NCBI RefSeq assembly: GCF_004027225.2
Contig: NC_044278.2
Coordinates: 101,362,743-101,426,742 of the forward strand
DNA from: Strigops habroptila
Taxonomy: Eukaryota; Chordata; Aves; Psittaciformes; Psittacidae
Length of the DNA: 64,000 bases
Direction: 5' to 3'
Under the pieces are notes generated by a model. That model had not been told where the DNA came from and ran no database searches. It saw nothing but the letters and a program-made list of their open reading frames with translations. Positions 44,859 to 58,400 of the stretch are shown one piece after another. The position numbers and the translations under genes were made by a program. Positions within the stretch are counted from its first letter, which is position 1. Every line of letters starts with the position of its first letter.

Positions 44859-46859
44859 TTTTTGTAGTGAAGGAGATGAACGTGGTTCAGCTCCGTGAAT
44901 CCACGCCCTTTTATGCTGACTAAAGATCTGGTCCTGCAGTCTGAACATCCTGAAACAGTGTTTAGAAAACATTTCAGAAAATTAGTGTGGAAACCTTTCT
45001 TCTGCTCGTGGTTCATGACCATTCAGCTGTGGTTTGCTACAGAAAGTTCTGGAAACAAACAGTCTCAAACATCTGGCTTCACAAAACATTAAAAGCAAGC
45101 GCAGGATTCTTCCCAGCTGTGAACCACTATCTCCCTGGCAGATGCAAGCTCTCAGTGCCCCAGGGTCAGAAAGACAGTTCTTCACGTTGAGGCAGTACCA
45201 GTTCGCAGGGCAATCCCACATCTTGTGTGGGGCCACAGGTGCCACAATCTTGAATTCCACCAGGTCAGTTTGGGCTCCAGGAAGACAAACATAATTACAC
45301 AGGAGATGTGCACATGCACAAGCTGAAGCCTCATGCTTCTGCCTAGAGCAAGAGGATTCTTAACCTCAAGGGGAGACACGACTGTGAAGACAAGATTGTT
45401 ACAAAAGCTAAAGTGGCCAAGATGCACAGAGTCAAGCACAGGACCTCTGACAGCTGTATCACTACATTGACCCTTGGCACAAATATTCTCCAACATTCTG
45501 TTCCTCCTGTAGGACGGAATGTGCTATCAGAGGTGGGAATGACCACCCACACCATCCTCATTATGGACTCCTTGCAAGTTATGTCATAAGATCCCCAAAA
45601 CAGGGTCTTTGAGGAGGATGCTGGGACACAAGTGGGAAGTACAAAGTCCATTCTGCTGGCCCTACACACACTTTGGGAAACTAGGCAGCTCAAAAAAGCT
45701 GCCTTTGCAACCGGGGCAACCAAAGCTGAGGCTGGTTCTAATGCATGGGGGGCAGCAAGGAAAGGCAGAGCAGTTCTGCTGAGTGCTGCACACTTCAGCA
45801 GGCTCCTTTTCTGCTAAGAAGGACCATGAAGCATCTTCTGGCTGTCCAAAGCAATTGCTCTCTAGCCAGAGATCAGCAACTCCATGCCCAACCTTTGTAA
45901 GGTTTCCTAGCCCCTTGCAGCCTTTGGATGTCCTCTGCAATGTTCTACTTTCTTGGGAAAAGGGGACCTATTTGCAGACTAAACTCATCATGGCAGCACT
46001 GGATACAGCTTCTGGCAAGCCATCCTTCTGCAGTGCTGTGGCCCTACAGTGCTGCCCTGAGTGGGTAGTGAGTGAAAATAAAAGCGTGGGGGTTTAAAAT
46101 GGTTGTTCTTCCTTTTTTGCAGCAAAAATCTAACTTGTTTTCTGTCTTTCCCAGAAGTATCCTTGACTGAGTGGCTTGAGAAGCATCTTGGCAGTAGCAA
46201 GGTTGTTGTTAATGACTGATTGCTCCAGGGCAGTGGATGATTTGGTGCTCCTGATACAGGGAGAAGGGGCGAAGAGGAAGAAGTCAAATGAGTGGGTGCC
46301 TATAACTGTTACTCTTCTCCTGAGGCATCTGGCAAAGACTGCAGAAATGCGTAAATGACTTATGGAAGTGCTTGTATAACAGCCCCACACCCCAAAACAC
46401 CACAGACCACCTCACCACCAGCAGCAAGCTGCCCAACACTGGTGGAAGGGACAAAGAACTAGCATCTGTGTCCTCTCCTTTCAGCCAGAAAAAAAGAATC
46501 TTTTGTAATTTCTCTTACTTTTGGACTTTGTAAACAGTTTGAGAGACTTGTTTATACGCAACTTGTTTTGTCCAATTGGATGCATCTGGGTTACTTGTTC
46601 TGTCTGTTCTCTCCCGTTGTAAGCACTTTCCCACTAATTGCTGTTTCCATGACCAGAAGCTTTACTTTTGCCTTCTGAATTCATCTTGAATTGACAGCAT
46701 ATGCATACACAGCCCCAATACTGCCCTCAATGCCTCAATGCCCCTACCTCCACTGAGATGGCAGACTGAAGGACCTCGCTAGCACACTGTCCCTCAAACA
46801 CTGGCATGCTGCTGGCTTATCTCTAGCAAGCCTGGTTTTATCCCTTTTTTCCCTTCAAA
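44859..46859. other. Intergenic DNA, no gene seen
   Basis: Open frames of up to about 126 codons on both strands between 45.0 and 46.3 kb, none of which resembles a known protein. The stretch adjoins CR1 pieces on both sides and may include further CR1-derived sequence too decayed to identify. Confidence 0.4.
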
Positions 46860-47440
46860 TCCAGTTTAAAGCTCTTTCAATGAGCCCTGCTAACTCTTGT
46901 GCAAAGATCCTTTCCCCCTTTGAGAGAGGTGTACCCCATCTGTCACCAGCAGGTCTGGTGTCATGTAAACTGACCCACAATCAAAAAACCAAAAATTCTG
47001 CTGGTGACACCAGGCTTGAAGCCTGGTGCTGGCTCTTCCTGTTTCCTCCCTCATCAGTCTCTGCACCTGGAAGCATAGAAGAGAACACTACTTGTGCTCC
47101 TGATCCCTGAACCAGTCATCCCAAGCTCCTGAAGTCTCTCTTGATTGCCCTTGGGCTTCTTGTTGCAACTTCATTGCTGCCTACCTGAGAAATCAATAAT
47201 AGGTAATAGCCTGAGGGCTGCACCAGGGTAGGAAGCTTTCTCTTTACATCTTTAACCCAGGCCTGAGGGCGGCAGCTGACTTCCTTAAGAAGCGGTTCTG
47301 GTCTGTATATTGGACCTTCTGTTCCCTTTAGAAGGGAGTCTCCTATGGCAGTGACCCATCTCATTTTTTTATGGAAGCAGTTTTGATGCAGGGCAGAGGC
47401 CAGCTTAACCTCAGGGACACCTCCAAGCTCCATGAACCAT
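46860..47440 (-). pseudogene. Decayed CR1 LINE ORF1 (GDSL/SGNH esterase) fragment
   Basis: On the minus strand, 47433 to 47116 reads openly and contains VTAIGDSLLKGTEGP, with the GDS nucleophile motif at about 47335-47343. It then reads LLISQVGSNEVATRSPRAIK. The homology continues after frameshifts down to 46860: SGAQ-type text, then PDLLVTDGVHLSQRG (Asp codon 46938-46940, His codon 46929-46931), and finally LIERALN. These are the N- and C-terminal blocks of the SGNH esterase domain known in ORF1 of CR1-like non-LTR retrotransposons. Frameshifts and stops between the blocks show it is dead. Weaker resemblance may continue up to about 47660. Confidence 0.75.
47008..47028. repeat. Short perfect palindrome inside the CR1 fragment
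   Basis: CACCAGGCTT and AAGCCTGGTG flank a single G. It lies within the frameshifted part of the ORF1 remnant and may be a local mutation product. Confidence 0.8.
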
Positions 47441-50400
47441 CATCCTTGCCATCATTCAGTTCCACTTGCAAAGCCTCACACCCATCAGGCGAGTAAGCAT
47501 GCGCAGGTTGGGGCAGTCACAGAGGAGAGGCGCCTGCTGCCCTGGGCAGGAGCTTGTCACCGTTGTCCCTATCCCTTAAATCCCTGTGTTCAGCCAGGCA
47601 GAGAGAGGATCAGGAATCCTCCATATCATTCATCCTGTCAGGTCTGTCTCAGGCGAGGCAGGGTGCAATTCCAGTAGTCTGTATTACTAGGATAAAGCCC
47701 AAGTGAGCACAGTATGTTACATTTGGCTCTACCAGCTCCTGGGGCCATGATCCTGTTCATATCCATCCATTTTTTCTTACAGTCAACTCCCTTGGAGCAT
47801 GTGTGTTTTGTTCCTTGTTCAGAGTCCAGTGAGGCATGATCCTGGTTACGAGTATTGGTTCTTAGGGACTGTAGTAGTGACATTAATGAAGTTAGTAGAA
47901 CCTCCATGACAAAATATCCAGTTCTATTATTAATAAAAGCCATCCACATATCTATAGAAATATTAGTTAATGCTGCTCTCTCTTTTGCTAGTGTAGTGTA
48001 ACTTAGACATAATGATAATTTGTATTGATAAAGCTTCTAGACTGAAAAGTGAAATTATATTTGCCATCAGCAATGTGGTCTTAAATGTATGAACTGAAAA
48101 CTCACTTGCAACCAATCAACAACATTGTCTAAGCCCAGAAAACATGAAAAAGAAAAGTTCTTGACTCTGCCCCAGTAAAGCTGCCACTTAGATATTTTTG
48201 AAATTTAATTAAGCAAATGTCATCATTCCTAACACAAAACATCTTGCGGTGAGCATGCTTTTGAATGCTCACAGCAAAGCAGAAAGGAGAACTGGAACCC
48301 TGAGGAGCTAGGAATTATTCCCATATTAGGTACATTTCCACAATGAGCTGCGTTCCCAGTTTATCCATTTTCATTATGCCAATTTATTGCACTGATGTAC
48401 TAGGGATGTGTGTTTAGATTTAAACCTCATTTTCACAGGTTCTGCATGAACAAGTCACAAGACAGTCACTGCTCCTGCAGGCTCCAGGGTAGTGTCACAG
48501 TGACCTGAAAGCAGAGGATAAAGGACAGAGGATAGAGGATAAAGGCAATAAGGAGAAGGTGCAAATTGATGTCTCCAGCAAAAAAGCACATTCTACAGAG
48601 CAGGCAAAATCTTGCTTTTCCAGAGAAAAATTGCACAGCATGAAAGTAAACAGGAGCCATGCAGACATCTCGTATTTAAGGGTGGATGCAGTGCTCATGA
48701 AATGAGATAGATAGATAAATAGCCTAAGAAATTTTAGTCCCCTCCATCTAGAGAAGAAATTTATCAGGTGGCCACATTCCTCCACAGTGATCTGCCAAGC
48801 CCAAATTTAGAAGGATCTGGGAAGGAGAGGACAGTTCAGGCTCTGCACCCACTGCAGCTTAAGCTCTCTGTTCCCACTGCCATCAACAGCAGTGTCTTCA
48901 CCACTGCAATCTCTCCATCCCCTGGAAAAGGGGCTAAAAGAACTAACACTTGCAGACCTCAGGTGTGATAATAAACCCCCCACTGCCTCCAGCAGAGCCC
49001 AAGCTGTTCCTGAGTCTAGGGTCAGACACTGGAATCTGAAGGTAGAACGCAACAGATTATTAATGAAGAGACTTGTTCAAGTGTTTTGGTAATGTGGCAG
49101 TGAGAAACATTGTGTTACAGCTTCAGCAAACAGTGAATATATAACATGCCACTGCAAAATCTGGAAGTCTTTGTACACTAGTACTGTTAGGAGAAATAAA
49201 AAGGAAAACCTGTCCATATTTCTGAATATACTCTCTTCTTCAGAAAATAATGTTGACAGAGCCAGAACAGGCCTGCTATATCCAACTCTCGTGTACATGT
49301 CCTCATTCCTATGGCTTAATAAGCATAATGAACTATGAGGGGAAGGTAAATAGTCTTCATTCCACATCTCCAAGGATAATAAGAAGGAAGAGATTTCAAA
49401 CATTGGTAATGACTTGTAGAGCTGCACATTGCTTAAAACATCAACCACGAGCCAAGAAATACCCCTCAAGGCTGCAATCAAAAACTGTTTTGGCTCTGCA
49501 CTGTGAACAGAAATTTTATTTGATCAACAGAGCTATTGCAACAGACTTGCTGTTTAGAGTCTGGAAGCTCGACTTGAAATCAGCACCCCCCACTGCAGCT
49601 AAAGCCTCCTGCATGGGGAAGCTCTGGGCTCATGAGGTACAGTTCTGTCTAGCAGCTTCAGGTTAATCATGATGACGACTGAGGAGCATCCCCGAAGCTT
49701 TGCCCTTTGCTAGCTTAGAGGTCTGTGTAACTTTTCATGGGGAAACAAGAGAGATCTGAGAGTGGCAAAAATACTCCTCTCTCTTTGTGAGTGGATGTTG
49801 CTTTGGGGGAATGGAATCAGCTGAACTGTTTTTTGTGAAGAGGTTCACTCAGCCATCTGCTCTCAGTAGCTGTGCAAGTATAGGGGCAATCCCTGGCCTA
49901 TAGGCCTTGCAGGCTAAGAAGAAAAGAGACATGTATGTGTGTCGCCCGTCAGAACAAGACACTGGCCTGCCAGAAAATACTGGCAGAGAGAAAAGGGAGG
50001 AACTGAAAATTATATTTTAACAGAGCTTATTATAAAATGACAGACTTTCTCAAAATATTTTAGATTTTTTTGTTGAAATGTAAAAAGTATACGACATTTA
50101 AGCTGAAATTTGGAAAACTGAAGGTCTATTATTCATATATATATCTGCCATCATAAATGTGTTTCCTGCTGGTATTACTAAGGAAAAAGAAGAGTTTTGA
50201 GAAGAGAGATGGTTTTGAAGAACAGAAAATCATTTTCAACAAGGAACAACAAGCTGTATTGATGTAAGAAAACCAAAGAATGATACTGACTACTCCTGAA
50301 TACCACACATGGAACCCTATCCAGGTAATTACTTAGGGACATATGGATAATTGGCATCTCCATGCTAGGGTTTGGTGATCTGGCAAAACAGAACCTTCTG

Positions 50401-50726
50401 CAACCACGGGAATTGGATTAAAAAAAAAAGGGAAAATGACCAACCAACCTGCCCTACAGGTTCCTATTCAGCAAAAAAATAAAACGTAGCATAGAGACCC
50501 ATACCTGTGTCAGTGACACAAGGGCTCTGGTGCAAACCAGGCATGGCCTGCCTGAGGTCCTCGGGAGAGAAGGGATTTCAGACAAACGCACCATAGGAGA
50601 GAGCTCTAGAGCCCAGAGAAGGAATTGGGTCCTCACAGGCCATGAGCAGAAGGATCAGAGTACAGCAAAATTAAACAAGTTAGAAATAGACGTATTTTGG
50701 GTGTGTGATGTATGCTTACTGGCACC
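47441..50726. other. Intergenic DNA, no gene seen
   Basis: AT-rich. The first 200 bases may be further decayed CR1 ORF1. A short imperfect tandem (GGATAAAGGACAGAGGATAGAGGATAA-like, three units) lies near 48516-48545, and GATA repeats lie near 48706. No coding exon can be supported. Confidence 0.45.
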
Positions 50727-50897
50727 CCAACACTGGATCAGGTTGCACAGAGAATTTGTGGATTCCCCCCATCGCTGGAAATGTTCAAAGTCAGGATGGA
50801 TGATGCAGTGAAAGATGTCCCTGCCCACAGAGGAGGGGGTGGACTAGATGGTCTTTGAAGGTCTGCTCCAACCCAAACAATTCTACGATTCTCTGAT
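50727..50897 (+). mobile_element. CR1 LINE 3' fragment
   Basis: Contains AACACTGGATCAGGTTGC, GTGGACTAGATGGTCTTTGA, then TCCAACCCAAACAATTCTAC and GATTCTCTGATT, the standard CR1 3' UTR order. It ends in an imperfect copy of the terminal ATTCTATG-type repeat. Strongly 5' truncated. Confidence 0.92.
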
Positions 50898-51034
50898 TTC
50901 CTACTTAAGCACAGAAATATGAAGCCTGGAATGTGCTGGGTTTGACAGTTTGAACGATCAATGTAGGTTTTCCAAGCATCATCTCAGTTTGGTTTTTTTT
51001 CAACTTCTGTAAACAGAAAAGCACTAACACCAGG

Positions 51035-51059
51035 TTTGCTTGTTTGTTTGTTTGTTTTT
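51035..51059 (+). repeat. TTTG microsatellite
   Basis: About five TTTG units with one TTTGC interruption at the start, followed by TTTTTC. A simple repeat. Confidence 0.85.
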
Positions 51060-54000
51060 CCCAAAGAATGTGTCAGCTCAAGGAGTTTGCAAGGCTTTTT
51101 AGAGTCTGTGATCTTCTTATTCAAACCCAGGTGGTATGAAAAGAGGCAATGATAAATTGTTATGATCAAAGATTTACCTTTCTCAGAAGAGGGAAGATAG
51201 AGTGGCAAAGCACAGAAGAGAGGAAACACAGGGGAAGAGGAAAAGCAAGCACTTTGTCCACTGTTCCCTCCAGGCTTTATGTCTAACAGAAACAAAACAA
51301 ACCACCTACAGGAAAATGGTATGTTTATTTCCAGTGAGAAATATAGAGCTTAGCATCCCAGCTAAAGCCACATGGCAGTGGGAAAGTACAACAGTTTGTA
51401 TCATCCTTGTCATAGGGCCAAGGTGAGAATTTGCTTTCTGCAGAGCGGCCATGGATGGGCAGAGACATTTCTGCAAAGGGGAGATAAAGATCACAATCAC
51501 TGTACGACTGTTACACCCGATCCCTACTTCAAAAAACATATAGTGTCCCCATAGCATGGTGGCATCTGTGGGTACAGGCCCCCCCAAGCAAGCTAACAGC
51601 AGGGGGCCCTGGAGAAGGAGTGGAGCTGCCACCCCAGCTGCCAGGAACAACTGCGAGCGCAGTGCAAGCCTGTGAGAAAGGTTGGCACGTTCCACTGTGA
51701 ACAGAAAGTTCGTTTGTAATTACAGCCAAATCCCAGGAAGGGTGTGTGTTGCATCACTTGGAAGCACATGCAGATTTGGGGCTAACTGGGAAGATCAGTG
51801 ATGTTGACACAGTATCTTTTGTCTTCTGCCTCAGTAAGCCACAGAGGTGGTAACAGGTTAATTCCCACCAAGGTAAACACGGGCATTTCACACCTCCTGC
51901 TCTTCCTTGCGGGCGTGAGGAGGACAAACAGTGCAGCACCAGTTCCCATTCATGCCTCTGTGTAACCACGGACCTGTGGCTGGGCTCCAGCATCCTAAAT
52001 GCTTTGTCTGAGATCAGGTGCTGGCCTGGTCCCAGCAGAGGACTGTGAAGGTATCTCAAAGGCTTGCCCCTTTTCTTGCAGCAAAGACAGTCACCGAAGC
52101 AGGAGCTCCTGCCGTTGCTCACGGGAACTACTGAGACCTGAGGAGCAGCTGGGATTTGCAATACACACTGGTCACAGAAAGACACCACAAGTAGGGCCAT
52201 GGTTATTTCTACTCCTTCAATGCAAAGGTGTCCCCTTGCTAAGACCTGCTTTCCTACAAAGGCTCTGCGTGAGCCCCTTCATCCTCTGGAGCTCCTGCCT
52301 GCCATGGTGGGAAGGGGCCTGATTACAGCACAGTGGCTCTCCAGCACGGGTAACACTTGATCCTTCAGGAGAGCTGGGAACAAACACCAGTCCCGAAGCA
52401 AACAGCCCCATCCAGCCCAACGTGACTAAACAGATCCGCACAGGCAGAGCCGTGCAGGCTGCGAGCGGAAACCAAACACAGCACGCTGCGGCTTGGCAAG
52501 CCCAGGCTTTTCTTCCCATGAGTGGAGGCTTATCCTTCCTTTTTATTTAAGCAGCACTTCCAATGGGAAGAGAGGCTGGTAGAAACTACTGCCTCGTCTC
52601 AGGGGCCTCTCACCAAGCTGAACGGCGCTGCTAAGAGGAATTTTGTCCATTTTCCTTAAAAACGGACATCCAATGCCTTTGCAAAAGGACGGAGGGAAGG
52701 AGCCATGCATGAAGGAGAAGGCAGAGATAGGAAGGATACCCTGGCAGGGAGAAGCTCCCCAGCTTGTGTAACTTGCCAGGGTAGGGTATTGCTCTGACAA
52801 GTTACGCAGGCTTCTACAGCAGCTATGAATTTGATCCTGTAAAAGCACAAGTACCAACAACTCAACCACGTGCTTGGGTCACACGGCAGCAAGGACAGCA
52901 CACAGTAGCAAATGTTGATTTTTGTTTTCGTTTTGCTTGGTTTTAATATGAAGAGGGAGCGAGGAGTGAAGCTGGGGTGGAGCTTTTTACTACTCACTGG
53001 GAGGAAAAATAAGGTCTGCAACAGCTCCTGCTTTGTTTTCGCTCTGCCTCAAGAGCACAGGGCTCCCCAGGTTCTGCCAGGGCTGGGAATGCTGCAGTGT
53101 TTCCAGGACTCACAGACCCCAGGCTGTTCTGCAGCCCAGACTGGCTTGGATGCTGTCTCACAACATCTCAATTGACTGACCTGAGCTGAAGGCAGGACCT
53201 TTGGCTTAGTGCCTGGCACAGCCCTGAGTGGCAGGCAGTGGTGTCTTAGGGAAAATGATGACGGTATGAGGAGATGCCAGGATCAAGGCCTGGGAGGGAT
53301 GCTGTGCGACCAGGATCCTGAGTCATGCCAATGCAGCATGGCTCAGTGGTGATCCCTCTTAGCCTCAGCGCAGCACGGGGCACAGGCTGGCACAGGCTGG
53401 GGTGGCATGCAGCCGAGAGGGCTCCCTGCAGCACCTGCCTCTGCCCTGGCTGTGGCATGCCCCCTGCAGCCAGCAGTGAGGCCGGCATCCCTGCTGCCTC
53501 ACCGGCAGCTCTGCCTCATCATCAGACCACTCACTGCCCGGTCACATTTTACTGGTCACAGGTGGTTATCTTTGTTCCAAAGACACGTGTCAAAATCATC
53601 TTGTCTGAAAGTGCCTCAAAGTGAAACGGTTTGTTTTAACTCACAGAAACCCCTGGGGTTTTTACTGCTCTGTCTCCTCCTCTCTTCATTTTCTGTGGTG
53701 TCTGAGACCCCAAAGACTCAAATCGAACAACAAACCATGTTCTTGTTTTGACAGTGTTCAAATGAAACCCCTATCTTTTCTTTACCCACTTCTCTCACAC
53801 AGTATCTACTTATAGATCTGCAGGTCTTACATTTGGGGTCCATTTTCAATAACCCTGTTCACATTAGACATAGATTATTGCAATGAGCCGAAATAACAGA
53901 AGGTCAGCAAACGATCTTCTTGCCTCTTTCATCATAGGGAGTGCAGCAAACCAGCCTTTTCAGACAGAAAGAAATCCAAGCTTTGCTGTCTTACACCATG

Positions 54001-55417
54001 AGGTCCTCACGTAGATGCAGCTTTTCCTGGCAAAGCTAAGCTTTACTGATGAATCTTGTGTGCACACATGTAAAACAGCACAAGTGTGCATACCTGGAGC
54101 TGGAAAAGCAGCATGAGGCCAGGCTCCCGCCTCCTCACACCCCAACCCATGCCTTGGCTCAGCTCGTTTCGTTTAACTCCTCTGGTACAATTAAAGCAGC
54201 ACAGACTCAAATGTGGCTGCAGTGATGCTGCTACAGAAATACAGGAAGGGAAACTAGATTTAACAGGGTATGGCAGCTTCATGCTAGCACAACTGTTCAC
54301 ACTGGTAGTCATACCAGCATCGATCTCCTTATAAATTACCTTAAAATATAAATTACCCAGCTGAAAGCCCTGTATGGGCATGAGCACTGTGGGGAGGTAA
54401 GACCCCTGCGCTACTTGGCAGGAACAGTCTGTGTCCTCCTGGTTTAGAGGAACCAGAAATGTAAAGGAGAGTATTTGTTTTCCTTTTAGAAATAGCTTGT
54501 TCTAAGGAATGCCATTTTCAACCGCAAGAGGATACAAGATGGAAGGGATACAAGACCTAATAACCCACCTGGAAATACTTTGTATGGAAAAGCAGTTCAG
54601 CGAGTTTGGGGATTGTGCCAAAGAATTGTCATACAGGCCTTGCTTGATACGATTTGGGTTTGTGGGCAGCTTTTACAGCCCAGCAGGATTTCCCAACGCT
54701 GAGGTGCTTTTAAGCTGCCCGTGTATGTGCCTGGCCCTTATTGCAGCCCTGGCTGCTGGCCAAAGCGATTCTGTTTGTGACAGAGTGAACAAGTGAGGAC
54801 CATTACAGCCTGGAAGAAGCTCAGATCTTGCTCACTGAGTACTCTGGAGCCATAGAATGGGACACAGAAAGTAGAGAAATGTATCAGAACGTAGAAGCCG
54901 GTGAGGAGATAGCATGCTCCTCCAAGTTTCAGCTATTTAGCACATGGTCTGCAGGCTGTCGGACAACTTGTATGCATTAGTAGGTGAACCTGGATGCAGG
55001 AGAACAAGAGGTTTCCTGCAAGATCTGCATTTTCTCCCGCTCTCAGGCAACTGCACATCAGCAGATCTTCATTCTGACCATGCAGTGGTGGATTCCAGTG
55101 GCTTCTCCACACTATGACTCTGCTCCTCTTCCTGCATGGTCATGAGTGACCGTATGGTGACAGGAGCAGCAGCATAGTGTTAACAAATGTGAGAGTTTTC
55201 AGAAGCCTACGTCAAAGCCTCTGCTGCATTCTCTTCAAGAGGAGGGACAACAGTTCAATGAAAAAGTAAAGATGCTTCCCCCTATATTTTTTTCAAGGCA
55301 AAAAAGAAACCATCCAACCTCCTGCAGAACAGGACAATTGAACTCTGGCATCCATGGGGCCCCTGGGTAGCATTTCCAAATGGAAAGTTATGGATACGTT
55401 TAGCAATCTTTTTTTTT

Positions 55418-55457
55418 GGAGGGGGGGAAGGAGAAGGGGAAAAGAAGGAAAGAAAAG
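55418..55457 (+). repeat. 40-base purine-only tract
   Basis: G and A only for 40 bases (GGAGGGGGGGAAGGAGAAGG followed by GGAAAAGAAGGAAAGAAAAG), immediately preceded by nine T residues. Such tracts can form triplex DNA if mirror-symmetric. Symmetry here is only partial. Confidence 0.85.
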
Positions 55458-58400
55458 TAAGTTCCACGGAAAGCTGCCATTCTTCATTGAATCAAAAATA
55501 GAACTTCTTGGAAGTTTACCAACCAGGCATTTTTGTGTGGAAAACACTAACTCTGCAGGTTGGGCACTGTCCAAGGGAAAATACACACCAGTTTTGGACA
55601 GAAATAGAGTTAGAGGTCTAGATGTGTTCACTCTAAAATACCTGCCAAACATTCCCTGCTATGGCAGGACATGAGACACTGCAACGCCTGTTATTTTTCT
55701 GTAGCATGTTAGAGGTCTGGCTTTCGGTCTCTGACTGCGCATCCACACAGTTTTTGGGAGGTGTCAGTGAGTCCTGGAGTGCAGCTTGCCCGTTACGGTC
55801 AGTGGAGATCCAGTCAGGACACTACTGGAGTTATGGGAGCTTTTCATGTGAGTTTGACACTTGGGCAGATGAATTATGCCTTGCACTGCACTAAGGGGAC
55901 TGAAGGAAAGGGATGTCGGACTGTGGTTTTTCAGGGGTGGTAACAGGACTGTTTTGTTTAATCTGTCTTTTTTCTGAAGAATAAATCCATGTTTAGCATG
56001 AGGCAAGGCATAGAAAGAGCAGGAAACAATCTGGGAAACTGGCCATCCCCTGGGCCATGATAGGATTTGGTGTTTGCTTGAATTTGGAGACTACTAAATT
56101 GATATCCACTAAGGTTGGTGTTTTACACTTGATATCGCTGCTTGCCATGGATCTCTGTGCAGTGGATGAGGGCGAGAAACAAGAACACAGTTTTTAGCTT
56201 GAGGGGCTTCCTCCTCCCACTGAGAAGTCCCAGACCTACCCTTGCTCTGCATTTGATCTCATGCATGGTACGGAGAATTTTGATTATTTTTTTTCTAGCC
56301 GTCTTCAAACTCTCCTTCTTTCTTCAACGCTTGTTGTAACAGTATTGGAGCACCCACCTTTTCCATCTGCTTGTCTGCATATGCCTGCCCATGCAGTTTC
56401 CTCCCCTGTGTTTCACCTTGTGCTGAATGTGATGCTGTCCTCAGTAAGGCAAATCTAATGATGCATCAAGACAATTCAACTTTTACCTATGGGAGGCACT
56501 TCTTTGGGACTGCAACAAAGCAAACCCCTTATCTGGATGGGTTTATATTCCCTTGCTCTACCTGTCCCCAGTCTCACATCCTTGCTCTTGAAGCCACACG
56601 CTGTATGAACTCCCATGGAGCAGAGCCTTCCACCTGCACTGAGAATACCTGATTGTTTCACTTTTATCTGGAGGGAGAAGCCTGTGTTCATATTCTTGCC
56701 CGGGGCACAGCACAGCTCTTGAGCCGGACTAGTATTTCTGGTTTCCTCACAATACTGACTTTATCAGCCAGAAGAAAGTTGAACTCCAGTTTTCCAAAGA
56801 GGGTCACAACAAGTTTGGCTAGAGCCTCGTACCAGTTGGCTGTGCCCTCTTGAGCGCCTGGGGCTGGGACTGCATCAAAGAACACAGTCACTGGTGCAAG
56901 CAGCCTCTGTCACTCATGAACACATACAACAGCTCAGTATCCTCTTCCTTCTGTACTTTCATGCTGTAGAATCTCAGCAGGATGCCAGAAATTGGACAGG
57001 ATTCAGGAAAGCCAAAATATCTATGCCTGTATATGTATGTATAGATAGGTATCTGTGTATGAAAGGGGGGCTAGACACAGTTCTTGCTTTTGAGTAGTAC
57101 AAAGCTAGCATTTTTGCTGGTGCTAACTTCCAGAGGGTAAAGAGAAGGCACAGCAGAGCTGACCCCACAGAGTGTCACCACTGATGGGGCAGGAGAACTG
57201 GCCTTGGTCATACCCTTATCGGCTCAAAGCTGCATTCCCTGGTGGAAGTCAAGTGAAAGGTTATGTGCCTGTTTAGCAGCCTGTCACTTAGGGATAAGCT
57301 CAAGGAAGACTAACCCAGAAGATGATGAGAAGGAGGAGACTGGGAAGGTACTTAAAAATGCCCTGAGAAGGGAGGAAGATGATGGAGGAACCAAGTGTGT
57401 CCCTCTGCCCAAGTGCTGAAGTATTCAAGCTTGCAGGGCCGGGGAGTCAAGTGATGTGTGCAGGAGCACAGGCACCTCTCCTGCAGAGAGGGCAGGCGAT
57501 GCGCTAGGTCAGGATGTTGCATGGCAAGAGGCTGAGCGCAGGGAGCAGGATGGGAGGTTTCCAAGGAACAGGACAACCTGTAGGTCTGGGCTCTGGCATG
57601 AAGGTGTGAGCAGACTGTGATTTTAGTTGCTCTGGAAGAAGCAGAACATGATGACTAAGCAGAAGAGTTAAACCAAGTATTTTTTATCAACTGAGAAAGC
57701 ATTGGAAGGTGGTGGCTGACCCTTAGGAATAGGGTAAGTGAGCCAGAAAGCAGCTGTGTGATAAGGGGGTGGAGGTGCTATTAATGTGTTCTGTCAAGGC
57801 CTGGCACTTGTGGCCTCATGTCTGAGTGTCTAAAGCATAGGGAGCTGATTCTCTCTTTTCAGGCTGGCAACTTACACTGGTGTAGGCAGGCCTGTCTCAC
57901 TGCTGTGGTAATGGCAGAGGAGTTTGTGGAGAAATGGGGGTAGGGAGAAGGTTTGTGAAGTGGCCCATGCATTTCTGAGGTATGAAGATAAGTGGGAATA
58001 GGTGCTTTTGGGGACTCTCTGTGGGCGAAGTGTCTGGAGGATATCAGTGGGGTTTTGAATTATTCTAGGTAGGTAAAGACATACCCAGAGGTACAGGGAT
58101 TTTGATAGCCCTGGCATTTGGCTGGAAATAGGGATTCTCTGTTTGTTTCTCTCCTTTCCCACCTCTCCCAACCCTTGTTTGATGTCAATTCCCTTAACAC
58201 AAGATTTCCATTCCAACCTACACATTCTTCCCATCCCTCTTCCCCAGCAAGATCACTCCTTTTCCCTTTCATCGTCCTCATGCCAGGCTCTTTCTGCCCT
58301 CCATGGACTGCTGGGAATAGGTGAGGGACCATAAATCTTCCCTTCAGCCGAGGGCAGCAGGCATGGATGAGCTGTTTACAGAAGGAATGTCTGGTTTTGT

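Noticed and set aside
45180-45720. Overlapping open frames of about 100-126 codons, considered as a processed pseudogene
   Set aside because: No frame resembles a protein I know, there is no poly(A) tail or target duplication, and frames on both strands are equally open.
56650-56891. Minus-strand 67-codon frame with protein-like text near 56.7 kb
   Set aside because: It is short, has no recognised domain or exon boundaries, and the opposite strand is open over the same stretch.
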